A DNA stretch of 64,000 nucleotides from positions 20,868,685 through 20,932,684 of the forward strand of contig CM077829.1 in assembly GCA_039720395.1 (NCBI GenBank), written 5' to 3'. Position numbers and translations under genes: made by a program. This document shows, piece by piece, positions 21,888 to 33,902 of the stretch; position 1 is the first letter of the stretch; every line of letters begins with the position of its first letter. The stretch comes from Liquidambar formosana. Its lineage: Eukaryota > Streptophyta > Magnoliopsida > Saxifragales > Altingiaceae. The notes below the pieces were generated by a model. The model had not been told where the DNA came from and did no database searches. It was given only the letters and a program-made list of their open reading frames with translations.

Positions 21888-23175
21888 ATGGAAGCCCTAG
21901 ACAAATTCATTAGTGATTTTCTGAAAGTTATGAGTGCGGAGGCAAAGAAGGAGTTCAAACGCTTCTGCTTGGATCCGTTGTTCTCTTTGATGCATGTGAG
22001 GCTTGAAACCAACCTTCTTACTACTGCTACATACTTTTGGGATCCTCAACTCCATGTATTTTGTTTCAACTATGAAGAATTATGCCCAACAATGGAGGAA
22101 TTCTGCACTTTGTATGGAGTTTCACCTACAAGACCTTTCATCTTCCCTACACCACGCTCAAGTTACTTGATTTCTTTCTCCAACTTCCTTGGGATTTCTC
22201 AACAAGAGGCCTCCGTATTTATGAAGGACCACATGGTGAATCTGATGCAGGTAGCAACTTCCTTTTTGGCTTATGATAGCAAAGGTACCCTGAATTTCAG
22301 CCTTAATATTCAATACACTCTTGCTTTTTGTTTGATTGGTCGCTTCCTTATCTCCACTGGCACTTTCTATGTCCCCATTCAAATATATGAACTGATCCTT
22401 TTTATTCTCAAACATCACAACCTGATTCCCATGGTGCTAACTGAAGCCCTCAATAATTTAGATAAAGTCCATGTTAATCCCCAAGCCCCACTAGGAGGGA
22501 GCCCCATTCTATTGTAGATGTGGCTTCTCGAAAAGCTTAACTTCTTATCTCCTACCACCATTAATCTATACAAACCTCAACATTATTGTTGCCGTCGAGT
22601 TGAACTCCCTGGTCAATTTTCTTTGAGGGAATGGTTGGGTTACTTTCAAACACTCTCATGGCAAAACATCAAGTGGTTCATCTTCATATAGGGATGCAAG
22701 GAACAAATTCTTCTTCGAACCTCTGGGTGTGCTATGGTCAAGCTCATAGGGTTGAGATCAACTTCATTCTATTGGACTTCAAGAATCCTTCGTTAGATGG
22801 GTGCCATGCAAACCATACCTAATTTTGTGGTATTTGATCATTCTATTGAACCTGTGGGCCCTACAATGGTTAAGTGGGCCAAGACTAGATGGATTGACCA
22901 ACTGAAACTGACTCTAATTGAAAACACTGACGGCCCCCTATGTCATGAGCCCTGAATACGAGACATGGTTGAAGAATAGCTTAAAAGAAAGAGAAACCAT
23001 ACGCAAGGAAAGGATTTATGACCTCATCAAGGATACAAGACTTAAATTTTGTAGGGAAGACATTCTGGAAGCAGTGGAAGCAGCACATGCCCATGACTTA
23101 CGAAAGAAACGAAGACTTGGAAGAAAAGAGAAGAAAACAAATCAAGAGACTCTAAAGAAAATCAAAAGGACTTGA
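21888..23175 (+). pseudogene. Plant-mobile-domain protein gene (PMD), decayed, antisense to Tat integrase
   Basis: The first frame (21888-22517, 209 codons) starts at the first ATG after an in-frame TGA (21876). It contains the PMD hallmark HVFCFNYEELCPTMEEFCTLYGV (about residues 51-73), close to the family pattern FxxxxGExxPTLEExxxLxGL. It stops at TAG after SPILL, where the other PMD copy in this window (38170) also has TAG, and similar sequence (MWLLEKL) follows. More stops and frameshifts follow. A late frame (22918-23175) is Lys/Arg-rich: MSPEYETWLKNSLKERE. PMD proteins occur as host genes and as passengers of transposable elements. The next minus-strand coding block, a Tat-like integrase end, begins 300 bp downstream, tail-to-tail. 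Confidence 0.7.
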
Positions 23176-23476
23176 AGATTTTGAGAAATAGGATATCTAT
23201 GGCACGTCAATAGTTCTTTATTTAATACCAATAAATTGCTTTATCAATCAATTAGTTTAAATGAATTGCCAGTAATAATTTAATTTTGAGATTTATTGTG
23301 GTGGTGTTGTTGGGACCGCACCCAAAGTAACTTTATGGGTTGCCTACGTATCCGCATCCTTTTTTCTTTTCATTTTTTTCATTTTTTTTTTTAAGGAATA
23401 GGGAATCAGGTCCTCGTAGTTCAAGTGCCTTAACTTTTGCCTAGGCCGCCCTTATGGGTTTTCAACTTAGCAGGCC
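23176..23476. other. Tail-to-tail spacer between PMD gene and integrase remnant
   Basis: No gene. It holds a T-rich tract (about 23360-23392) and the block TGCCTACGTATCC, which resembles the GCGCCTACGTACC blocks in the nearby Tat-like LTRs (27469 and 28345 regions). Confidence 0.6.
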
Positions 23477-23901
23477 TTATACATGATATTTTTTCAATTG
23501 ATCCAAATTGGTAGGATGAGCGAACTCAATCCCATCCAAATCCATGAGATGAACAGCCCCTGCTGGTAATATCTCCTTGATGATATACGGGCCACTCCAA
23601 CTTGGCTTGAACTTTCCTCGTGGATCAAAAATTGGAGCTCTGATCTCTTTCAACACCAAATCCCTTTTCTTCAAACCTTGGTCTTTGACATGCTTGTTGA
23701 ATGCTCTTGCAACCCTTCACTGATATCCCTGCACATGATACAAGGCCCTCAATCACCTTTCATCTAGCAATGCCAACTCATTATAATAGTTCTTAACCCA
23801 ATCCACTTCTGCTATCTGACTCTCTATGGCAACTCGTAGTGACGGTACCTCCAACTCAACAGGCAAAACAGCCTCCATCCCATACACCAAAGAATAGGGG
23901 G
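23477..23901 (-). pseudogene. Tat-like Gypsy integrase C-terminal remnant (T2)
   Basis: Minus-strand frames with PYSLVYGMEAVLPVELEVPSLR (end of the integrase core) and, further on, GKFKPSWSGPYIIKEILPAG with the GPY/F motif, ending LDQLKKYHV and a stop at 23477. Nearly the same GMEAVLPVE segment is in T1 (about 40200). The core is cut at 23901 by a Tat-like LTR. No RT or protease of this copy is in the window. Confidence 0.8.
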
Positions 23902-24658
23902 TGTGAACCCCAGAAATTGGGCCCACAAGGATTTGATGAAAAGAAAAGATTCTTTGTGTCACACCCCATTTTTGCCACCTTAGCTAGGGTTTGTCATTTC
24001 ATGTGTCTTTTTGTTTCTTTTTCGAGTCTAGTCTTTTGCATTGAGTTTCTAGGGTCTTGAGGATGATGTGTATGAATTTTGGTTCGATTTGGAGTTGATC
24101 TTGAGGGTTAATAAGAACTTTTGTGACTTAAGGGGCCTAATCGTCTTTTAGGTCACAAACTTTCCATTTGACCTTGAAGTGATCCCCAAATTGCCAATTA
24201 GAGTTCATATGGATGCATTTGTGGTATTTATGAGTTCAATTCGATGAATTAATGGTTCGGGATTAGAATGGCTCAATATGGCTCAGGTTGGTTAAGAGAC
24301 CTATTTCGGGTTAGCTCGAATTGGCTCATGATTCTCACTCCATGACTATTCATTTGACTTTGATTAGCCTTAATTTCATCCCTAAATATGTTTAGGGAGG
24401 TTGAATTTCGAATTGAAAGACATTCGGTGCAACCCTATGTGCATACCTAAGCTAAGCGACGGTGGGGCATAGCGATTAACCGCCTTCGTAGGACCTAACC
24501 ATGTAGCTATGGTTAGGGTTTTTTTCCCTCAAGTGACTCAAATTACATTCCCCTTTGAAACATGGTCGTTTTGGCTTTCGTTTCATCAAAATCGGAGTTG
24601 ATTTTGGCCCTGAAACACATTTGGAAGTCGAAAGGGTTAGAACTAGGCAAGAGATGAC

Positions 24659-24747
24659 GAGGCCTCGGGTGACCACCTAGGCCTGGGCGGCTAGCTGCCT
24701 AGGCCTAGGCTACTAGTCGCCCAGGGCTAGGTGGTCACCCGAGCCTC
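24659..24747 (+). repeat. GC-rich inverted repeat in Tat-like LTR 1
   Basis: Left arm GAGGCCTCGGGTGACCACCT (from 24659) and right arm AGGTGGTCACCCGAGCCTC (to 24747) pair over about 32 bases with few mismatches. CTAG/CCTAGG-rich sequence fills the centre. It lies about 185 bp upstream of the TATA box. Confidence 0.85.
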
Positions 24748-24930
24748 TTTCCTTTTCTGAGTGCTGAAGCGGATCCCTCCCTATTTCCTCGTATTTGTTC
24801 GCCTCCAGCCGCCATTTAACCCTATTTTCAGCCCTAATTGACCTACTTGAGCCCCAAGGGAGCCTCTAAGAACCCTTGGATCAATACCTAGGGTTTTAAT
24901 CCCAACCATTGAGGTTTTTCCCTCAAACTC

Positions 24931-24938
24931 TATAAATA
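24931..24938 (+). promoter_or_regulatory. TATA box of Tat-like LTR 1
   Basis: TATAAATA in CTCTATAAATACCCCCC; fits an LTR promoter with transcription starting about 30 bp downstream. Confidence 0.75.
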
Positions 24939-25218
24939 CCCCCCTTATACTTCAGCATTAGGGGAGGCATGTTTGAGGAAGAGACACTTAGAGAGACTTG
25001 GAGGCAATTACAGCTATCCTTAGGGTAGTTTAACCTAAATTCTAAGTGAAAGAGTGAGAGAGAGAGCTTGAAGGAGGGCTGGAGCTTTGCTTGAAGGCTA
25101 GAAGGAAGGAATTTCCAGCAGTTGATAAGAGGAGAAGGACTCTCTACAGCAGCAGAAAGGGGACTTCACCATAGGTATACCTTCCCCTCTCCTTTCTCTC
25201 TTTTAAATTAGGGTTCAT

Positions 25219-25750
25219 GCCTAGAATAGCATTATTTCATGTTCAAGGTTGAGTTTTTATCATATGTTGATACTTCTACTTGTTAATATATGTGATAAAA
25301 ATATCATTCATGATTAGTTATGCATGTTGTAGTGTTATTCCATGTGATTTTATGAGAGCTTGTGATTCTAGGGTTTCCTTAGTGCTAAAATTGGTTTTCT
25401 GCATGAAATAACTCTTTTGTATATTAAAGAATATGTTTTTATCATGTTTTGCTACTTCTATTAGCTAGTATGCATGATTAGGATGATGTTTATGGGCTGT
25501 TTTGCATGCTAGAGTGTTATTCCATGTGATTTAATGCATAGTTGGGATTCTAGGGTTTCTCTTGTGCTGAAATTGAGTCTATGCTTAGAATAGCTATATT
25601 TCATGTGCAAGCCTATGTCTTTATCATGTGTGGATCATTCTATTGGTTAATATGCATGATTAGAATGCTGTTCATGTTCGGTTTTGCATGATTTAGAGTT
25701 ATTTCATGTGATTTTATGCACAAGTGTGATTCTAGGGTTTCATTCGTCCT
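25219..25750 (+). repeat. Three tandem units of about 180 bp in LTR 1
   Basis: Units start near 25219, 25400 and 25581 (GAATAGC or GAAATAAC then TTATCATG) and each ends with GATTCTAGGGTTTC about 180 bp apart (25365, 25547 and 25728 regions). The units are diverged. Confidence 0.75.
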
Positions 25751-27868
25751 TGTTTTAGGAAAGTTGCATATAGCATGATAGCTTAGGGATTTTCTTTAGT
25801 TTTTCTTCATAGTTGATGTATATGTGTTGCATATTAGATAACTATGATATTTTCTGCATTCATGTGGATGATTTTAGGGTGTTTTGCATGTTATTGCATA
25901 TAGGGTTGGATTAGGGCTTTAGTTAGTTCATGATTCGTGTTGTTTACATGATTTATGGGTGATTTTAAGCTTTATTTCAATTCTGTTCAGATCTGTTTAA
26001 TGGCTTTAATGATATATTGTGAGCTTGTGTTAGCCTATGTTTAAGCATGATAATTGCTTGGTTATAAACTAGGTTTGTTTGTTGGTATTGTTGGTATGTT
26101 TTGCATGCAAATTGCAGGTACATGACAGGTACAAACCCATAGAAAGTGGGATATGACAGGTGCAATTACCCCACCAATGTGGGGTGATTATTTTGGCTAT
26201 TACGAGATGAAATCTTGCAAATAAAGTAATTACCCTATGCAATAGGGTGGTTATTTTGACAGGTTGCTTTTGCTTAAGGTAAGTTGGGTATGAAGGTGCC
26301 CTAATTCACCTTTCCTTCTTTAAAACTTTCCCTTTCTCCCTCCTAGGGTTATTTCATAATAGGGGAACATGGTAAGTCTCTAAAGTTTCCATTCATAAAG
26401 AATTCCTTTTTAAGCAAAAGTTTCTATCTTCACTTGAAATTCCATATTTTCTAAAGATCTTTTGAAAATCATTTATCTTTGGAAACTTACCATATTTCTT
26501 ATGAAAGGAAACTTAGGATTTACCATAGGCCTCTATTAGGTTATAACCCTATTCCCCTTCGAACTACGTGGACTTTAATCCATGTATTTCCATACATGGT
26601 ACGTAGGCGCTCTTCATGAGGTTCAAGTCTGCCCTAGGATACTAAGTATCCTAGGTTTTCTTTCTCCTTTTTCTCTTTTATATTTTTCTTTGATTTAACT
26701 GCTTATGTGGATGAATGAATGGATGATATGCATGCTGTCTTGTGATGATAATTGATATTTTATGTGTGTTTAAGACTTTGATTTAGCCCAATTAAATTAA
26801 GAGACCGTTTAGGGCGATATGGGTGCCTATAGGTTTTGCCTAGAACCCTCCCATATCGTAACTTAGCCTCCGAATCCACAATCTTTGATTTTCAAAAGAT
26901 CTTTTGCCTTACCATTTTTAAACATGGAGTCACTTATTTTGGAAAACAAAACATTTTAGGGTTTTCCTCTTTTCCCTTAAAAAATGAGGTGGCGACTCCC
27001 TTTTCAACCTTTGTGGGCCCACTTTCCGGGGTTCACACTTTGTTTGAAAAAGAAGAAAGAAAAGGAGTTGCCACCTCATTTTTTAAAGGAAACAAGGAAA
27101 ACCCTAAAAATAGTTCGTTTTAAGAAAACAATTTGAAAGACTCCATGTTTAAAAAAGGAAAGACAAAAACAAGTCTTTTGGAAACCAAAGAAAACTGAAG
27201 ATTCAGAGGCCAAGTTATAACATGGGAAGGTTCTAGGCAAAGCCTATAGGCACCCATGTCACCCTTTCGGTCTCTCAGCTTATTTGGGCTAAATGAAAGT
27301 CTTTTCAACACAAATATCATCATATACCATTACAAGACAGCATGCATATCATATATTTCATTCATCCATCCATGCATAATAAGCAAAATAAAACAGAAAA
27401 AATAAAATAAAATACAAAAACTTAGGATACTTGAATCCTAGAACGGACTTGAGCCTCAAAAAGAGTGCCTACGTACCATGCAACGAAATACATGGATCAA
27501 AGTCCACGTAGTTCGAATAGAATTAGGGTTAAATCCTAATATAAACCTATGGTAAAAACCCTAGGTTTCCTTATTTGAAAGAGAATTGAATAAACCAAGT
27601 TTGAATTTAGAAAGAATTCCACAATATGGAAACTTTAATAGAACACCAGAATTTTATTTATGAAGGAAACCCTTAATAGTTACCATGAACCCATATTAAG
27701 AAATAACCCTAGGAGGGAGAAGAGAAAGGATAAGAAAGGAAAGGTGAATTGGGGCACCTTCAAACCCACTTACCTGAGCGCAATAGCTCCAAGCATTAGC
27801 AATTTCAAGCAATGGCAGCCCTATTTGCCATAGGACGATTATCACACCTACTTGCACCCTTACACGTG

Positions 27869-29180
27869 TGTGAACCCCGGAAATTGGGCCCACAAGGGTT
27901 GACGAAAAAAGAAAGAATGGGGTTTTGAAAACAAAAAGGAGTCGCCACCTTATTTTTTAAAGGAAACAAGGAAAACCCTAAAAATAGTTTTGTTTGAAGA
28001 AAACAATTTGAATGACTCCATGTTTAAAAAGGAAAGGCAAAAACAAGTCTTTTGGAAACCAAAGAAATCGGGGATTCGGAGGCTAAGTTATGACATGGGA
28101 AGGTTCTAGGCAAAGCCTATAGGCACCCATGTCACCCTTTCGATCTCTCGGTTTATTTGGGCTAAATTAAGATCTTTCTATACAAAAATCAGCAAGTATA
28201 TCATCACAAGAATTGCATGCATATCATATATTTCATTCATCCATCCATGCATAATAAGCAAATAAAAACAGAAAATAAAGAAAAGAAAAGAATAAACCTA
28301 GGATACTTGGATCCTAGAACGGACTTAAGCCTCACGAAGAGCGCCTACGTACCATGCAACAAAATACATGGATCAAAGTCCACGTAGTTCGATTAATAAT
28401 AGGGTTAAGACTTAATACATACCTATGGTAAAAACCCTAGGTTTCCTTATTTGATCAAAAGAGTTGAATGTGATAGATAAATCAAGTTTGAATTTTAGAA
28501 AGAATTCCACAAAATGGAAACCTTGATAAAAAAACAAAATTTAACTATTGAAGGAAACCTTTGATTATACCATAGATTCATATTAAAAGCTAACCCTAGG
28601 GAGGGAGAAGAGAAAAAGCTAAGAAGAGAGCTGAATTGAGGCACCTTCACACCCGCTTACCAGAGCGCAATAGCTCCAAGCATTTAGCAATTTCAAGCAT
28701 TGGCAGCCCTATTTGCCATAGGACAATTACCATACCTATTTGCACCCTCACACGTGCTCAAAACCATGCAAACACAACAATATGCAAATCTGGACAGAAT
28801 AGTGTTAAGGCCTAAAATCATCCATTAAACATGCTAACAGCAAAGACAGCGACCAATAATAAGCTCTAACACAACCCTAGAACCATATCATGCATAAAAA
28901 CCCTAGAAATCAACTAACATGCATGCAAAAATATCATATTTACTCCATATGTAAAGCACATACAGCAACTATGAAGAAAAATCAATAAAAAGTTCTACTT
29001 TAACATGCTGTATGAAACTAACCCAAAACAAGGACACTAAAACCCTAAACTCACAAATATGCTTAAAAACACACAAAATAAATTCTAAACATGCTAAAAC
29101 CAAACTAAACAGAACCTAAATCATGCATATTAACTAACTAAAGCAATAGAACATGAAAAAAAACCCTAACTCTAACATGC
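27869..29180 (-). mobile_element. Tat-like LTR 3 (reverse, truncated)
   Basis: Starts TGTGAACCCCGGAAATTGGG inside LTR 2, after ACGTG. It repeats the sequence just read in LTR 2 (GAGTCGCCACCTTATTTTTT, AGGCACCCATGTCACCC, the GCGCCTACGTACCATGC block). It is cut near 29180 by a Copia LTR piece, with CTAAAA common to both sides of the junction. Confidence 0.8.
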
Positions 29181-29606
29181 TAAAAGGGTTTCCCCCCTAG
29201 GGACGGCCCCTTTAGTGAGGACTATTTAAGTCACACTATGATGTGTGACATAATCACTTTTGGAAAACACCAAGGGCTGGCTGAAATATTCAGCACTCTT
29301 TCTCTCTCTCTCTCTCTTCTCTTCTCCTACTCTAGCAACAACAAGGAAAAGAGGATTAGGACTTGAAGCTCTAGCTAGGTGTGGATATCGTTGGAGGCAG
29401 CACACTTGGACTGCTCATTCACCACTGTCCGGGGTCGAAGCTTGGAGCAAAAAGGAGAAGATATTCAAACTGTAAGTGTTTTAACCCTCTTTGTAGTTAA
29501 GGTTTGATTTTGTATTATGCATAGTTAGATTCATGGGATTGGGAATCGTAGGAAAATTTTTTTATATTCCGCCTTTGTATTTTTCCTTCTTGTTCGATTC
29601 CCAACA
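29181..29606 (+). repeat. Copia family LTR fragment (sense orientation plus)
   Basis: The promoter-proximal half to the end of an A/C-type Copia LTR: GGGTTTCCCCCCTAGGG, a TATTTAAG promoter region, a CT tract (about 29298-29320), the CT|GTAAGT donor motif, and the terminus TTCGATTCCCAACA at 29606. The first part of the LTR is missing. A 71-codon frame (29260-29475) covers it; similar frames appear at this place in E's LTRs, and I do not treat it as a gene. Confidence 0.85.
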
Positions 29607-29685
29607 GTTTTTACCTATTTCTTCAAGTACTTTTCTATTTCTTTGAAGCTATTTCCCTTTCAATTATGCTCATGTTTGTGTTTAC
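29607..29685. other. Short unassigned spacer
   Basis: 79 bp of T-rich sequence between two Copia pieces; may be intron sequence of the gene that resumes at 35556. Nothing else seen. Confidence 0.4.
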
Positions 29686-31342
29686 TGTTGGGAATTGAAC
29701 AAGAGGGAAAAATACAAAGGCGGAATATAAAAATTTTTCCTGTGATTCCCAATCCCATGAATCTAACTATGCATAACACAAAATCAAACCCTAACTACAA
29801 AGAGGGTTAGAACACTTACAGAATTTTTGTCTTCTCCTTTTTGCTCCAAGCTTTGATTCCGGACAGCGGTGAATGAGCAGCCCAAGTGTGCTGCCTCCAA
29901 CGGTATCCACACCTAGCTAGAGCTTCAAGTCCTTTCTTTCTTCTTCCTTGTTGTTGCTAGAGGTGGAGAAGAGAGAGAGAGAGAAGAGAGCCTCCAAGGG
30001 GCTGGACGGCTAGGGTTTATTGTGCAAGCCTATTATGCCATGTCACACATAAGTGTGACTTATATAGGCAGCCCACTAAAGGGGGCTGGCCATGGGGAAG
30101 AAACCCTAATAGGGTTATGTGTAATTACACTTAATTGCACATTAACCCCTATTATTTGTATCAAATACAAATAGGCCTATAAAGAACTATTCTTTATTCA
30201 CTAAAACCCTTTCTCTCATAGACTTTAAAGCCCTTCTTGCATGATCAGTGTGTGACCCATTGGGTTCACATCATTAAGTAGTAGGAATAGCACGAGGTGT
30301 GCACAATGGAACTCTTTCCATTTAGGGTCTAATTAGAACTCCTTCCAATTCCCTAATTGATTATAACTCACTTATATCAATTAGGACTTCTACTAACCAT
30401 GAGAAACACCTAGCATATGGCTCATGGTGTGGTCCTTAATGAGGTGAATAGTCATTTACAAAGAACCCTTCTGTTATAGTTTATAGGTTACAATTGCATC
30501 CTTCCTTCAACACAATGTCTCCAATTGAACTAATAGCACATGGAAGTCTGTCAAGTCCCTAGTTCAATTACTTTATGCTCATTCATAGATATCAACTCAT
30601 TGATGAACTCATGAAACTCTTTTCATATTCATCCTACCATGGCCATGGATTTAATGAGTTATATTATGAATGCTATATGAGACATTCTCTCTCTTTTTCC
30701 TGAGAGTGATGGATCCCTTGTTGATCACTCACATGCCTTCACACACATAGCAGTAGGGCCAATGAACACCTTTGCAGACCCCTGAATAGGATCTGCACTT
30801 AGTGTTATCAAACTTCTAAAGCTACATGCATAAGGCAACTATGGTGTCTCAGGTCTAAGGATTACTTGTACCACTATAACAATGAGAAACTGATTGACAG
30901 GCAGGATAAAACTCCATTCAGTTTATCTCATATCTTTGGTCACAATCAGTGTACCTATTCTTATAATAGGCACCCACTTGTTGGTTATAGTGTCTCCACA
31001 CAAATAGCTTGAGACTAGCTATCCTCCTATAGAGTCAACCCAGCAAGTGCTAGTCCTATGGTTCATTACTGTCCATCATAGTGAACTTCAACTAGGAATA
31101 CTTAAGGAGTTTAGTACAGAGATATATCTATAGTCTCAAAATTACAACTCTTTGTAATTCCATATTCTCAACTCTAACTCCATGGACATATTATGTAAAT
31201 ATAAATGATGCATATAAACATAATAGAATAAGCCCTTTTATTAAATCAATAATAAATGTGACATACATAAATGAAATCAAATGATTGTTCCTAATCCCTA
31301 AACAATCATCTCTATGATTGGCTCTAGGGCATAATCCTAACA
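29686..31342 (-). repeat. Element C left (3') LTR
   Basis: Starts TGTTGGGAATTGAAC and ends TCCTAACA at the polypurine tract (ATCTCCCACTTGCAC from 31343). The TATA region is TTATATAG. Confidence 0.93.
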
Positions 31343-33902
31343 ATCTCCCACTTGCACTAAAGCCAATCGACCATGTATCGCATACCTATCTTCTCAAGAT
31401 GTTGGTCTTAGACATAACCAATTATGTTTTAAAGCTTTAGTCAGTAGGTCTACAAAAACTTATGTAGATAATATCTTCTATAATGTATCTATTACCTCTT
31501 CCAATGATTCCTCTAATCACTTGGAATTGCCGCTCTATGTGTTTGGACTTTTGATGAGACCGTGATTCCTATACTTGAGATATAGACCCATTGTTGTCAC
31601 AAAACAAGGTGTGGGCAACTCAATGGAAGGAACAACTCTAAGTTCTAAATGAACTTATAGATCCAAACAGTCTCCTAGACAATGCGACAATTAATTCACC
31701 CTCAATAATGGAATCCACTGTATCTTTCATACAGTTCTTCCATTAAGTATTTCACCAACTAAAGTGAATATAAAATATACCCCATATGGATTATATCCAA
31801 ATCCATATACCCATCTACTATGAGTTTACAATTTCCATATACAATCCAATATTCCAAATTTGAATTGATTGATAACTATTTGTAACAATTACAACATATT
31901 AGATATCAGGTTCAATACATAGTGTAAAATAAGGCTTCTTAACACTTTAAGAATCTTACTTGTGTTATCCTAGGGCACATGCCCTTGAATAATGAATTCT
32001 TATCTGAAGTAAATCAGACCTCCCTTAGAATTCTCCATGTTGAACTCCTTCAACATTTCAACTATGTTTGATGATTTGGAGATACTTAGCAATCTATATG
32101 ATCTATCTCTATAGATCTTGTTGGATGCTTCTGCCAAATCTTTCATGAATTAGTTTTTCTCCAAAAACTAAAACTTTACATTAGATAACATTCATATATC
32201 ATTCATAATGATTATGATGTCATCCATACTTAGGATAAAGAAAAACGATCGCACTCCCACTAACCTTTTATACACTCATGGTCCATCTCTACAATGAGAG
32301 AAATCAAACAATTTGATTACCTCAACTTTATAGATGTTCTAATTATGAGAACCTTGTAGTCTAATAATAGACTTCTATAACTTACACACTTTTATGGTTT
32401 TTCACCATTTGATATAACATCTTTATATCTTTTTTGACATATCTTATATTCAAAATGTGTGTTTATAGATAACAAGATTCAAATGGATTTCAGCATAACT
32501 ATTATCAAACAAGTTTCTTTATAGACAACTTTTTGCCTATGTTGAAAACATTCTTAAATAGCCAAGCCTTTTAGGTCTCTACCTATCCATATTGGATTTA
32601 ATGACTCTTAGTCATTTCTCAAGTTGATGTCAAACATCGCCTAATCATAATCAATAGGATTATCTTGGTGATCTTTATCACCAAAGAATTAACAATTCTT
32701 TCACATTCTAATGGAGATACAATATCTCTCTTATGTTAAAAAAATATCCAATTTGATCTATGAAAAGAATGTGGTGTAATTAAAGGTTTTGCCTCAATAG
32801 GGGCAAGGGTTGGATCTTTGTTGGTTTGTGGCTTTACAAACAATTCTGTAAATTCTATCTACTTTTGCATCTTTATTGAATGAACTCTTTCTCAAGAAAA
32901 TCTAGCAATCATCCTAATGGACAACTTTTGTTCATTAGAGTAATAGAAATACTATCCCAACCACTTTTAGGATATACCACAATTCAACACTTACTTGACC
33001 TTATTTCCAGATTGTCTACATTATGTTTCCAGACAAACGTAGCACAAGCCCAAGCCTTAACTTCTTTAAGTTGGGTTTCTTCCCATATCATATCTGATAT
33101 AATTGGGACAAAACTGGAGTGAACCCTAAATTATCAATATGTAGCACTTTTAAGGTATATCCTAGATGGATACATTAGTAAAACTCATCATGGATCAAAC
33201 CACATCTTAATAGAGTTCAATTCATTCTCTTAGATTCACCATTGAGCTATGGTATTCTAAGATGAGTCTACTGTAATTGAATGCATGCTCTACATGACTA
33301 TATACATCACAATGTATTAGTCAAATTATAAATGTAACTCTTACTTCACCAAGTAAAAGATGGGTTTGGTCATCTCATAACCAAGTCATAATCGTTACAT
33401 TTAAATGAGAGTCTCTACATCTCTTGTATTCTCAGAATACGTTGCATTCACTCTAATTAGTCATTTAAATTCAGAAATCAAATTTCTAGAATGTCTTAAA
33501 TGACCTAGTTAAGAAATAAGTTCCCAAAATTAATCTAGCAACTCTTGCTCTATTAAAATTTTTAAAGGTAACTTATTATCTACTTAACTTTCTGCTTCCA
33601 TTTAGATTACACTATAATCCAAAAACCAAGAAGCAGAACTAACCAACAATTTAGTTTAGAGCATGAACCAAAACTTCAAAAGTTTGGTTCTTCTAGGAAG
33701 ACTGATACTTTATCAATTTCCCTTTACAATACCTTATGTTTACTACAAAATAATTATATTTCTTTGTCTTTGACTTTTCAAGACTTGATTTCCTCTATGC
33801 TTCCATTTTAAATCACATCTAGCTTCTCAAGCTATTCCATGTGATTAATCATTTCAAAAGAATGATTATTAATAAACAACTTTTATTACATCCTAGTCCA
33901 GA
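31343..33902 (-). pseudogene. Element C decayed pol
   Basis: Nearly base-for-base the same as A at 1922-4484, including non-coding changes, but at an unrelated locus. No frame of note. Confidence 0.8.

Larger units (their letters stand above)
23957..27037 (+). mobile_element. Tat-like solo LTR 1 (3.08 kb, TSD CTTTG)
   Basis: Starts TGTCACACCCCATTTTTGCC and ends GGGGTTCACA, flanked by the perfect 5-bp TSD CTTTG (23952-23956 and 27038-27042). Length is 3081 bp with no internal coding region, so it is a solo LTR. It lies in opposite orientation inside LTR 2 of the same family. It carries a TATA box (24931-24938), a strong GC hairpin, and three 180-bp tandem units. Confidence 0.92.
23902..27868 (-). 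mobile_element. Tat-like LTR 2 (reverse, fragmentary, hosts LTR 1)
   Basis: Starts TGTGAACCCCAGAAATTGGG at 23902, which is the reverse of the LTR 1 terminus CCGGGGTTCACA. It runs 54 bp, is interrupted by LTR 1 (23957-27037), and resumes at 27043 with the same family sequence until LTR 3 begins at 27869. It broke the T2 integrase frame. The rest of this LTR is not found. Confidence 0.8.

Noticed and set aside
24476..24676. 66-codon minus frame in Tat-like LTR 1
   Set aside because: Lies within LTR promoter-proximal sequence, no homology recognised, opposite to LTR sense.
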